Assembly: GCF_019097595.1 (NCBI RefSeq)
Contig: NC_080731.1
Location: 16,643,071-16,707,070 of the forward strand
Direction: 5' to 3'
Source: Hemibagrus wyckioides
Lineage: Eukaryota > Chordata > Actinopteri > Siluriformes > Bagridae
DNA: 64,000 bases
In this document: positions 37,625-49,740 of the stretch, in pieces
How positions within the stretch are numbered: position 1 is the first letter of the stretch
Layout: each line of letters begins with the position of its first letter
Made by a program: the position numbers and the translations under genes
Notes under the pieces: model-generated
The model's database searches: none
The model's input: only the letters and a program-made list of their open reading frames with translations
Told to the model about the DNA's origin: nothing

Positions 37625-40600
37625 TTATTTTTCTGTCTCCTCAGAATCGCAATCGCTGTCCATGTCACCGAAATCATCCAAATCATCCAGTTCATCCTCC
37701 TCGTCTGTGTGATGTGCGTCTCGCTTTTTTCTCCTCCTGCTTCCTTTGGGTTCTTCTTCCTCCACTTCTTCCTCTTCTTCCTTTTTGTCCAGGCTGCAAA
37801 AGGTAAAATGGGTAAAAATCCAGTGAGATGAGGAACATCCAGTTGAACCAAAAACATTAATGCAATAAACAATGTCTCCACTAGAGGGTACTTGATGTAT
37901 GTTGTTCAGCACTTCTTAGTGTTTCCAACACACCTGACTCGACTTATCACCATCATCTCATCATCAAACCTTTTGTGACGTTAAAAAGCTGTGTCTGATC
38001 AGACAACACACTACAATGATTAAAGGATCAATAGCCACATGGATCTAATTCCTCTTCATTAAATAATTAATTGGTGTTATAAGAATGTTTTCTTCCTCAT
38101 AGTTAGTGGCGGGTAAACAATCATTTCATGTGGTGCTTATTGCTGAAACCTACCCACGTCTGAAGTGAAAGCTAGTAAGTGGTTACTGATGTCATCCTCC
38201 ATCACCGTCTGTTACGACAAAACCGACTCACACGCGACGAGATGAACATAAATGGATAGTGTGTCAGACCCCTAAAATAATCTGACTCGATCTTCCGTCA
38301 GTGCAGTCAATGAACATTAAATACATCCAGCTTTAAAAATGTCCTCTGACCCCTCCCTCACAGCACAACTCATATTACAGCCTGTTCCATCTGCCTAATG
38401 ATTCAGATGCTTGACTAAAACAAGCTGATTCAGAAACACTTTCTTTCTTTTTGCCATCAGAGGACTCAACTCACCACAAAATCCTGGTGCTTTCAGTCCA
38501 AACAACTGAAACTACCACTATGTCTGGACAGTCTATACGTTATTACTGTGTTAAATCTGCACTCCTTCATTGCTGTTAGATTGGGTGTTTAAGTATGGTT
38601 GTTAGAGTTAATGTAGTATGACTACAGTGACTACATAATGTCATGACTGCTGCAGTAAGCACTGATGTACAGTGGTTACTGTTATTATATTTCTGTCATA
38701 GTTGGCGATAATGTATTGTTGTTTCTGTCATAGTCTTGATTAACATTATAGTTGGTACTGATGTATAGTCATTATTGTTATAGTTGTATTGATGTATAGT
38801 CATTACTTTTATAGTCTGTATTGATGTATAGTCATTACTGTTATAGCTGGTACAGATGTATAGTCATTACTGTTATAGCTGGTACAGATGTATAGTCATT
38901 ACTGTTATAGCTGGTATTGAAGTATAGTCATTACTGTTAAGGTACTGATGCATAGTCATTACTGTTATATCTGGTATTGAAGTATAGTCATTACTGTTAT
39001 GGTACTGATGCATAGGCATTACTGCTATAGCTGGTATTGATGTATAGTCATTACTGTTATAGTTGTACTGACATATAGTCATTACTGTTATAGCTGGTAT
39101 TGATGTATAGTCATTACTGTTATAGCTGGTATTGATGTATAGTCATTACTGTTATAGTTGTACTGACATATAGTCATTACTGTTATAGCTGGTATTGATG
39201 TATAGTCATTACTGTTATAGCTGGTATTGATGTATAGTCATTACTGTTATAGTTGTATTGATGTATAGTTATTATTGTTATAGTTGTATTGATGTATAGT
39301 CATTATTGTTATAGTCTGTATTGATGTATAGTCATTACTGTTACAGCACTGATGTATAGTCATTACTGTTACAGCACTGATGTATAGTCATTACTGTTAT
39401 GGGACTGATGCATAGTCATTACTGCTATACCTGGTATTGATGTATAGTCATTACTGTTATAGTTGTACTGACATATAGTCATTACTGTTATAGCTGGTAT
39501 TGATGTATAGTCATTACTGTTATAGCTGGTATTGATGTATAGTCATTACTGTTATAGTTGTACTGACATATAGTCATTACTGTTATAGCTGGTATTGATG
39601 TATAGTCATTACTGTTATAGCTGGTATTGATGTATAGTCATTACTGTTATAGTTGTATTGATGTATAGTTATTATTGTTATAGTTGTATTGATGTATAGT
39701 CATTATTGTTATAGTCTGTATTGATGTATAGTCATTGCTGTTACAGCACTGATGTATAGTCATTACTGTTACAGCACTGATGTATAGTCATTACTGTTAT
39801 AGTCTGTATTGATGTATAGTAATTACTGTTATAGTTGTATTGATATATAGTCATTATTGTTATAGTTGTATTGATGTATAGTCATTACTGTTATAGTCTG
39901 TATTGATGTATAGACATTACTGTTATAGCTGGTATTGATGTATAGTCATTACTGTTATAGTTGGTACAGATGTATAGTCATTACTGTTATAGTTGTATTG
40001 ATGTATAGTTATTATTGTTATAGTTGTATTGATGTATAGTCATTATTGTTATAGTCTGTATTGATGTATAGTCATTACTGTTACAGCACTGATGTATAGT
40101 CATTACTGTTACAGCACTGATGTATAGTCATTACTGTTATAGTCTGTATTGATGTATAGTCATTACTGTTATAGTTGTATTGATGTATAGTCATTATTGT
40201 TATAGTTGTATTGATGTATAGTCATTACTGTTACAGTACTGATGTATAGTCATTACTGTTATAGTCTGTATTGATGTATAGTCATTACTGTTATAGTCTG
40301 TATTGATGTATAGTCATTACTGTTATAGCTGGTATTGAAGTATAGTCATTACTGTTACGGTACTGATGCATAGTCATTACTGCTATAGCTGGTATTGATG
40401 TATAGTCATTACTGTTATAGTTGTACTGACATAGTCATTACTGTTATACCTGGTATTGATGTATAGTCATTACTGTTACAGTTGTATTGATGTATAGTCA
40501 TTACTGTTATAGTTGTATTGATGTATAGTCATTACTGTTATAGTTGTACTGACATATAGTCATTACTGTTATACCTGGTATTGATGTATAATCATTACTG

Positions 40601-43600
40601 TTACAGTTGTATTGCTGTATAGTCATTACTGTTATAGTTGTATTGATGTATAGTCATTACTGTTACAGTACTGATGTATAGTCATTACTGTTATAGTTGT
40701 ACTAATGTACAGTCATTACTGTTATAGTTGTACTGATGTATAGTCATTACTGTTATAGTTGTACTGATGTATAGTCATTACTGTTATAGTTGTACTGATG
40801 TATAGTCATTACTGTTATAGTTGTATTGATGTATAGTCATTACATTTATAGCTGGTACTGATGTATAGTCATTACTGTTATAGTTGTACTGATGTATAGT
40901 CATTACTGTTACAGTACTGATGTATAGTCATTACTGTTATAGTTGTATTGATGTATAGTCATTACTGTTACAGTACTGATGTATAGTCATTACTGTTATA
41001 GTTGTATTGATGTATAGTCATTACTGTTACAGTACTGATGTATAGTCATTACTGTTACAGTACTGATGTATAGTCATTACTGTTACAGTACTGATGTATA
41101 GTCATTACTGTTATAGTTGTACTGATGTATAGTCATTACTGTTAAAGTACTGATGTATAGTCATTACTGTTATAGTTGTACTGATGTATAGTCATTACTG
41201 TTAAAGTACTGATGTATAGTCATTACTTTTATAGTTGTATTGATGTATAGTCATTACTGTTACAGTACTGATGTATAGTCATTACTGTTATAGTTGTACT
41301 GATGTACAGTCATTACTGTTACAGTACTGATGTACAGTCATTACTGTTATAGTTGTACTGATGTATAGTCATCACTGTTACAGTACTGATGTATAGTCAC
41401 TACTGTTACAGTACTGATGTATAGTCATTACTGTTACAGTACTGATGTATAGTCATTACTGTTACCGTACTGATGTATAGTCATTACTGTTACGGTACTG
41501 ATGTATAGTCATTACTATTATAGTTGTACTGATGTATAGTCATTACTGTTACAGTACTGATGTATAGTCATTTCTGTTATAGTTGTACTGATGTATAGTC
41601 ATTACATTTATAGCTGGTACTGATGTATAGTCATTACTGTTAAAGTACTGATGTATAGTCATTACTGTTATAGTTGTACTGATGTATAGTCATTACTGTT
41701 ACAGTACTGATGTATAGTCATCACTGTTACAGTACTGATGTATAGTCATCACTGTTACAGTACTGATGTATAGTCATTACTGTTATAGTTGTACTGATGT
41801 ATAGTCATTACTGTTACAGTACTGATGTATAGTCATTACTGTTATAGTTGTACTGATGTACAGTCATTACTGTTACAGTACTGATGTACAGTCATTACTG
41901 TTATAGTTGTACTGATGTATAGTCATCACTGTTACAGTACTGATGTATAGTCACTTCTGTTACAGTACTGATGTATAGTCATTACTGTTACCGTACTGAT
42001 GTATAGTCATTACTGTTACGGTACTGATGTATAGTCATTACTATTATAGTTGTACTGATGTATAGTCATTACTGTTACAGTACTGATGTATAGTCATTAC
42101 TGTTACGGTACTGATGTATAGTCATTACTATTATAGTTGTACTGATGTATAGTCATTACTATTACAGTACTGATGTATAGTCATTACTGTTACAGTACTG
42201 ATGTATAGTCATTACTATTATAGTTGTACTGATGTATAGTCATTACTATTACAGTACTGATGTATAGTCATTACTGTTACAGTACTGATGTATAGTCATT
42301 ACTGTTACAGTACTGATGTATAGTCATTACTGTTACAGTACTGATGTATAGTCATTACTATTATAGTTGTACTGATGTATAGTCATTACTGTTATAGTAC
42401 TGATGTATAGTCATCACTGTTACAGTACTGATGTATAGTCATTACTGTTACAGTACTGATGTATAGTCATTACTGTTATAGTTGTACTGATGTATAGTCA
42501 TTACTGTTACAGTACTGATGTATAGTCATTACTGTTATAGTTGTATTGATGTATAGTCATTACTGTTATAGTTGTACTGATGTATAGTCATTACTGTTAC
42601 AGTACTGATGTATAGTCATTACTGTTACAGTACTGATGTATAGTCATTACTGTTATAGTTGTATTGATGTATAGTCATTACTGTTACAGTACTGATGTAT
42701 AGTCATTACTGTTATAGTTGTATTGATGTATAGTCATTACTGTTACAGTACTGATGTATAGTCATTACTGTTATAGTTGTATTGATGTATAGTCATTACT
42801 GTTACAGTACTGATGTATAGTCATTACTGTTACAGTACTGATGTATAGTCATTACTGTTATAGTTGTACTGATGTATAGTCATTACTGTTAAAGTACTGA
42901 TGTATAGTCATTACTGTTAAAGTACTGATGTATAGTCATTACTGTTATAGTTGTACTGATGTATAGTCATTACTGTTACAGTACTGATGTATAGTCATTA
43001 CTGTTACAGTACTGATGTATAGTCATTACTGTTATAGTTGTATTGATGTATAGTCATTACTGTTACAGTACTGATGTATAGTCATTACTGTTATAGTTGT
43101 ATTGATGTATAGTCATTACTGTTACAGTACTGATGTATAGTCATTACTGTTATAGTTGTATTGATGTATAGTCATTACTGTTACAGTACTGATGTATAGT
43201 CATTACTGTTACAGTACTGATGTATAGTCATTACTGTTATAGTTGTACTGATGTATAGTCATTACTGTTAAAGTACTGATGTATAGTCATTACTGTTAAA
43301 GTACTGATGTATAGTCATTACTGTTATAGTTGTACTGATGTATAGTCATTACTGTTACAGTACTGATGTATAGTCATTACTGTTAAAGTACTGATGTATA
43401 GTCATTACTGTTATAGTTGTATTGATGTATAGTCATTACTGTTACAGTACTGATGTATAGTCATTACTGTTATAGTTGTATTGATGTATAGTCATTACTG
43501 TTACAGTACTGATGTATAGTCATTACTGTTATAGTTGTATTGATGTATAGTCATTACTGTTATAGTTGTACTGATGTATAGTCATTACTGTTACAGTACT

Positions 43601-46600
43601 GATGTATAGTCATTACTGTTACAGTACTGATGTATAGTCATTACTGTTATAGTTGTATTGATGTATAGTCATTACTGTTACAGTACTGATGTATAGTCAT
43701 TACTGTTATAGTTGTATTGATGTATAGTCATTACTGTTACAGTACTGATGTATAGTCATTACTGTTATAGTTGTATTGATGTATAGTCATTACTGTTACA
43801 GTACTGATGTATAGTCATTACTGTTACAGTACTGATGTATAGTCATTACTGTTATAGTTGTACTGATGTATAGTCATTACTGTTAAAGTACTGATGTATA
43901 GTCATTACTGTTAAAGTACTGATGTATAGTCATTACTGTTATAGTTGTACTGATGTATAGTCATTACTGTTACAGTACTGATGTATAGTCATTACTGTTA
44001 AAGTACTGATGTATAGTCATTACTGTTATAGTTGTATTGATGTATAGTCATTACTGTTACAGTACTGATGTATAGTCATTACTGTTATAGTTGTATTGAT
44101 GTATAGTCATTACTGTTACAGTACTGATGTATAGTCATTACTGTTACAGTACTGATGTATAGTCATTACTATTATAGTTGTACTGATGTATAGTCATTAC
44201 TGTTATAGTTGTACTGATGTATAGTCATTACTGTTACAGTACTGATGTATACTCATTACTGTTATAGTTGTACTGATGTATAGTCATTACTGTTATAGTT
44301 GTACTGATGTATAGTCATTACTGTTACAGTACTGATGTATAGTCATTACTGTTAAAGTACTGATGTATAGTCATTACTGTTATAGTTGTACTGATGTATA
44401 GTCATTACTGTTACAGTACTGATGTATAGTCATTACTGTTATAGTTGTATTGATGTATAGTCATTACTGTTACAGTACTGATGTATAGTCATTACTGTTA
44501 TAGTTGTATTGATGTATAGTCATTACTGTTACAGTACTGATGTATAGTCATTACTGTTACAGTACTGATGTATAGTCATTACTATTATAGTTGTACTGAT
44601 GTATAGTCATTACTGTTATAGTTGTACTGATGTATAGTCATTACTGTTACAGTACTGATGTATACTCATTACTGTTATAGTTGTACTGATGTATAGTCAT
44701 TACTGTTATAGTTGTATTGATGTATAGTCATTACTGTTACAGTACTGATGTATAGTCATTACTGTTATAGTTGTATTGATGTATAGTCATTACTGTTACA
44801 GTACTGATGTATAGTCATTACTGTTATAGTTGTACTGATGTATAGTCATTACTGTTATAATTGTACTGATGTATAGTCATTACATTTATAGCTGGTACTG
44901 ATGTATAGTCATTACTGTTATAGTACTGATGTATAGTCATTACTGTTACAGTACTGATGTATAGTCATTACTGTTATAGTTGTACTGATGTATAGTCATT
45001 ACTGTTATAGTTGTATTGATGTATAGTCATTACTGTTACAGTACTGATGTATAGTCATTACTGTTATAGTTGTATTGATGTATAGTCATTACTGTTACAG
45101 TACTGATGTATAGTCATTACTGTTATAGTTGTACTGATGTATAGTCATTACTGTTATAGTTGTACTGATGTATAGTCATTACATTTATAGCTGGTACTGA
45201 TGTATAGTCATTACTGTTACAGTACTGATGTATAGTCATTACTGTTATAGTTGTACTGATGTATAGTCATTACTGTTATAGTTGTACTGATGTATAGTCA
45301 TTACATTTATAGCTGGTACTGATGTATAGTCATTACTGTTACAGTACTGATGTATAGTCATTACTGTTACAGTACTGATGTATAGTCATTACTGTTATAG
45401 TAGTACTGATGTATAGTCATTACTGTTATAGTTGTACTGATGTATAGTCATTACTGTTATAGCTGGTACTGATACATAGTCATATAGTACTGATGTATAG
45501 TCGTTACTGTTATAGTTGGTACTGACATATAGTCATTACTGATACAGCCTGTACTGATGTATAATCATTATTGTTACAGTTAACATTGATGTAATAGAGT
45601 CATTACTGTTATAGCTGACACTGATGTCATAACTGATATAGTATTAATATATAGTCATTACTGATATAGTATTATAGGCCTGCAGCTGTAAGATACTCAC
45701 GAAATGACCACCTCTTCATTCTTCCCACATTTAGCACACAGCTGCAGCTGGAGTGCACATGGCCTACACATGATATAATACGCATCCTTCACCGTCTTCT
45801 GCAGGCATTTAACACTGGGGAGGGGGGCAAAAGAGCACAGGCATGTTCATGTCCATTATGATTAAATACGATGTGACATCCTAACAATAAGCAGCAATCT
45901 TAGATCAGTTGCTTGTCTTTTGTTATGTGAGGACAACATTCCACACTGAAAAGCAAAGAAACAACATTCACTTCATTTCTCTTAAGTCACTTGATCTCTC
46001 AGCAGAGGAATGCTTTTTGAAGGATTTAACGCTGACAGCATGTCGGAAATCAATGTAATTCCCCTTTGCTTTTCATTTCACTCTCATCACCGTGTTGCAT
46101 TAGTGCCACACTAAAATGCAATCACTTTCCATTCACAGTCCTAAGCTGTTCTCAGGGCGTGGCTGTAATCTGAGGAGGACAGAGGGACCGGAAAGAATCG
46201 TTAAAGGAATTCCCTTCATAGTTTCTTAATGTCTCGTTGATTCTTCATTCCTAATCCACTGAACCATGAACCATCAAGCTTCTCAGAGTTATTCAACATT
46301 ATATTTAAAAGCTTGATGATACAGAAAGACCTGAGTTATCACATTTCTTAGATTTCCTTTTAGTAAGGGGTAGGGATGGGATTTATCTAATGATTTATCA
46401 ATGAAATTCCTGTCATATTCAGTGGTTCTGATTTTCAGTGTAGCACATTTTCCTCACGTCCCAACTGGAAAACAATCATCTGAGTATTACATTTCTCTGA
46501 GATGGATCGCTTTTCTATCAGATACTAAATAATAGAAAGCTAAATACTCATAATCAGGGAAAAAAACAAACAAACCAGTATATACTGCTCAACTAAATAT

Positions 46601-47746
46601 CTCAGCTCAGTCTCAAAAACTAAAACAGTGTGGTTTTGGCTCATTTCAAAGTGTGTATACTATACACAAAAATAAAAATTAAAATAAAATAAATAAAGGG
46701 TGACAGAGTGGGTAACGTTGCTGCCTTGCAGCTACAGGGTCCTGTATGAAGTTTTGCAAATTCTCCCAGTGTTTCTGTGGGCTTCCTCCAGGTTCTCTGG
46801 TTTTCTCTCACTGCCCAAAACACATGCAAGTTTACAGCCTGGGTTGACTAATTGTGAAGGTGTGCCATGGACCTGCTATTCTCCTGCCCGTCTTGGGCCC
46901 AGTGTTCCTGAGATTAGCTCTAAATCTCCAAACCTGACGAGGATAAAGTGGTTACAGAGAAACGGAAGGTTCCGTCTCTGTCCCATATGACCATCATACT
47001 GTTTAGTTTGTTTATACAATATTATATGTTTCTGATGCTATATGGTAACTACGGCAACCTATGGTAACCCTGTGAGCTATGTGGTAACTATGGCAACACT
47101 ATGAGGTATCTATGGTAATCCTGTGAGCTATAGGTTAACTATGGTAACACTATGCGGTTTCTATTGTAAAGCTTTAATCTAAGTGGTAACTATGGTAACA
47201 CCACGAGGTACCTATGGTAACCTTAAGATCTATGTGGGAACCATGATAATGTTATGGAGGAAACTATGGGAACGTATAAATTGACCAGAGTACATAAAAA
47301 AAGTCCAGTGTAGGCACCTGAGACCTGTATGTTCAGCATGTTCAGAACACAAACACTGCGTCTTAAATTGTTTTGCTCAACAATACTTTAATACTAAAAG
47401 TCTCCCCAGATACAAAATAAAAGTCCGCGTGTCTCACCATTTGCGAGGTTGTGTGAGAGACTTGTACTTATTGTATTTGACCTTCCACTCCAGGATGTCC
47501 TTACAGCGCTGACACACACCGTCATGCACCTTCGCGTTGGCTTTCTGAGTAAAAAAATGAGAAAAGAAGCCATCAGCTGATACAGATTAGCTTCACGTGC
47601 TAATAGTTAGCTCCTGGGCTAACCTAGCTATCATAGCCGCTTACCTTCACTTGCGGACTCGCGCCGTGTTTATCGTTCTTAAAAGCGGTCGCGTTTTGGT
47701 ATTTTTGGCCTCGATTTCGAGACGCGGTGCCTTTCTGAGAACTCAT
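37625..47746 (-). CDS. c9orf85: C9orf85 homologue (DUF2039-type), 4 exons, 163 aa
   Basis: Minus-strand exons 47645-47746, 47438-47544, 45701-45814 and 37625-37793 total 492 nt with matching phases and GT-AG junctions. It begins MSSQKGTASRNRGQKYQN, as in vertebrate C9orf85. Four Cys-x2-Cys pairs (Cys45/48, 70/73, 86/89, 96/99) suggest two zinc-ribbon-like modules, consistent with the DUF2039 family. Residues 109-163 are strongly acidic and Lys-rich (EEEEEVEEEE, DELDDLDDFGDMDSD) and encoded by the last exon alone. No function is established for the family that I know of; zinc binding is inferred from the cysteines. An AATAAA overlaps the stop codon (minus strand, 37624-37629). The gene is divergent from abhd17b. 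Confidence 0.93.
37794..38611 (-). other. c9orf85: c9orf85 intron 3, part outside the minisatellite
   Basis: About 0.8 kb of ordinary-looking unique sequence between the final exon and the left end of the array. No coding sequence or RNA gene recognised. Confidence 0.6.
38612..45674. repeat. About 7-kb minisatellite in c9orf85 intron 3
   Basis: Tandem units share a 19-bp core TGATGTATAGTCATTACTG followed by either TTATAGTTGTAC (31-bp unit) or TTACAGTAC (28-bp unit), with minor variants (AAAGTAC, GCTGGTAT, TCTGTAT, ACATTTATAGCTGG). At about 29 bp each there are on the order of 230-240 units. Both edges (before about 38735 and after about 45480) are diverged while the centre is homogeneous. 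The right edge is about 27 bp from the exon 3 donor. Nearly 90 percent of the intron is this array. Confidence 0.97.
46695..46965 (+). mobile_element. tRNA-derived SINE-like element in c9orf85 intron 2
   Basis: GGGTGACAGAGTGGGTAACG at the start, then the AATTCTCCCAGTGTTTCTGT, GGGCTTCCTCCAGGTTCTCT and TTTTCTCTCACTGCCCAAAA body typical of fish tRNA-SINEs, followed by a consensus-like tail ending in AGTGGTTACAGAGAA. Diverged; plus orientation, antisense to the gene. Confidence 0.68.
47036..47275. repeat. Diverged minisatellite with TATGGTAAC motif
   Basis: TATGGTAAC(T/A) and GAG(C/G)TAT motifs recur at roughly 30-35 bp spacing over about 240 bp (for example at about 47039, 47085, 47108, 47138, 47189, 47212). 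Units are imperfect. Confidence 0.75.
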
Positions 47747-48730
47747 TTCCGATTGCGTGTCAGTGATTTAGTAAACTTTAAAAACCTTACAGTGTAGCAG
47801 AAATAGTTGTCAGAAACCACATGGCATCAAATTTTACACAGTGACGTAATGCACCAATACCGGAAGAAAACACCGAAACTGCATTCCAACACACCCCGCC
47901 TTCTACTTTGCGATTGGCCATCGTTTACAAATGAAAGTAGAGGCGGATGTAAGCTTAGCTATCGTTTTTCATTCAGGCACGTTAACGCGTCCGCCATATT
48001 GGAAAGGTCGACTGAGGCGCCTCCTCTAATCAAACCGGCATTAACTTACTTTATATTCAGTACATGCCCTTTTGATGTTTTATTAGTGATGACGGGGTGC
48101 TTGTAATTACACAGCATGTCCACAAATACTTGGTCACCACAGCAATATGTCAAGAATTACATTTATGTTTTACTTTCATAATGAATGACACGTCATACTG
48201 TTTTTTTTTTTCAGTTTATCATTTTACAGCTACCTTTAACACCGTGCAAAGTCCATGACAGAAGTTCCCGTTATCAATTAATTATAAAAGCTATAAACAG
48301 TTGTTTCCTCATCACCCTCACTTTTTTTCCTTTCACTGGAATTTACAGAGACAGAAACTGAAGCTTGTCAAGTTACTGAGAAGCCATAAAGCATCAGCTT
48401 GTTCTCTCTCTGTGCTGGAAAAACAATAATCCTGAAATCACACACAAACGTGGATTGACTTTTCTCTAAATTCAAGTTTTTTGAGCTCATCATAGACATG
48501 ATATAAGAATGAAAAAACGGACAGTAGAGCGATCTTCCTGATGAATATAATTGTTTTCAATTTAATTTCATATGTTTATTTACTCTTATTTAAATGCTCG
48601 GGTTTGTTTTTTCCTTACTGTATGATGATTGGTTCGCCGTAGCGCCACTCGACACCATTCCCTCCATTTGATTGGTTTAAACGAGCTGTCAATCATGTGA
48701 CGTGAACATCCGGTATTTCTGAAGAAAATA
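47747..48730. promoter_or_regulatory. Divergent promoter region c9orf85 / abhd17b
   Basis: About 1 kb separates the c9orf85 ATG from the abhd17b first exon. The c9orf85 side has TGACGTAA (about 47842), CCAAT (about 47854), an ETS-like CCGGAAG (about 47861) and an inverted CCAAT (about 47912). The abhd17b side has ATTGG boxes (about 48629 and 48671), GTGACGTG (about 48697) and CCGGT (about 48711). The central part, 48100-48560, is AT-rich with no clear features. The head-to-head arrangement matches human as I recall it. Confidence 0.55.
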
Positions 48731-48785
48731 AGAAGAAACCGACTCAGCGCGAGCGGAGCGGCGGCGTCTCTCCGGTCGGTGCTGG

Positions 48786-48905
48786 ATGTTCGCTCGGTCT
48801 CTCTTCGTGAACGGCAGCCGCGCAGTTTCTCTTCATTCCTCCACACCGGGCTGCTTTTCGTCTTTATATCCGCATCCAGTCGGACCACATGTTGAGGGTA
48901 TCTGA
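48786..48905 (+). other. uORF 1 in abhd17b 5' UTR (39 codons)
   Basis: ATG at 48786 and in-frame TGA at 48903-48905, within the predicted first exon. It overlaps a second uORF (48889-48984, 31 codons) in another frame. Such uORFs usually reduce downstream initiation; whether these are translated is not visible from sequence. Confidence 0.45.
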
Positions 48906-48984
48906 GCAGCTCGGCCGTTCGGAGGAAGGTCTGGAAAGGTTACCGAGGCGGCGGCGCATCACCGCGTCCGGAACGGAGGAGTGA
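48889..48984 (+). other. uORF 2 in abhd17b 5' UTR (31 codons)
   Basis: ATG at 48889 and TGA at 48982-48984, overlapping uORF 1 by 17 nt in a different frame. Confidence 0.4.
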
Positions 48985-49695
48985 AGAACCGGAGCGGAAC
49001 CGAGCGATACCCCGCTCACGATACCTTTAATATCGGACCGGTCGATATACCTGATTTAAGAAAAACATTTCAGTAAACAGTGCCATCACTCAGCAGTTCC
49101 TCAACAGGAATATAGTGTGTACAGGTATGTAATCAACTCTAACCATATAACCAAATTATTTACGTTTATACAAATTCAGTATAGACACAATAATAATACT
49201 ACATACTGGAAACATCTCTTTAAAGCCAGCTGAGACTGAGAGCATTCATGGTCTGAGATTTTTCTTTTTTTTTCTTTAATAAAACCCGTACAGCGTGAAC
49301 ATCATCTTCATGGTTAGGATCTGAGATCAGACTTGGATTGTAAAATGTCATGGCAGATGGTTTACTATTGAATACAGCTGATGGTGAAGTACTGGTGTTT
49401 GTGCATTTAATACAGAAAAAATGCCTAATAATTAGTTTGGATATCTCAGGTTTACCGTAAGAGGATCATACAGACTTCCCTATAATCATACAGTTTATTG
49501 AAACCAACTTTGTTTGTTTGTTTTTGTCTTTTCTGTCTCATAAATATTTAGAGATCTATTAAATGAATGTGAGTTTTTATAGCTGGAAGAGTTCAGTGTG
49601 TTAATCATAGCCTTAGAAATAGACTAACACTTTGGTTAAGGAGGAAACGTTTGTGATTGGTTAGAATTGTTTTTTTTTTGTGTGTGTGTTTATAT

Positions 49696-49740
49696 ATCCA
49701 TCCATCCATCCATCCATCCATCCATCCATCTATCCATCCA
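49696..49740. repeat. (CATC)n microsatellite
   Basis: About 10-11 CATC units with one TATC interruption. Confidence 0.92.

Larger units (their letters stand above)
45815..47437 (-). other. c9orf85: c9orf85 intron 2
   Basis: Unique sequence apart from a SINE (46695-46965) and a diverged minisatellite (47036-47275). No other feature is seen. Confidence 0.6.
48730..49124 (+). other. abhd17b: abhd17b non-coding first exon (5' UTR)
   Basis: A GC-rich block, unusual for the window, ends at the consensus donor ACAG|GTATGT (49121-49130). The next in-phase acceptor is at 54651-54652, one base before the ATG. The left boundary is estimated from composition. It contains two upstream ATGs with short ORFs (48786-48905 and 48889-48984). 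Confidence 0.6.

Noticed and set aside
38612..45674. CRISPR-like regular repeat array
   Set aside because: Units are directly tandem with variable linkers that are themselves repeats; there are no unique spacers, and the host is a vertebrate.
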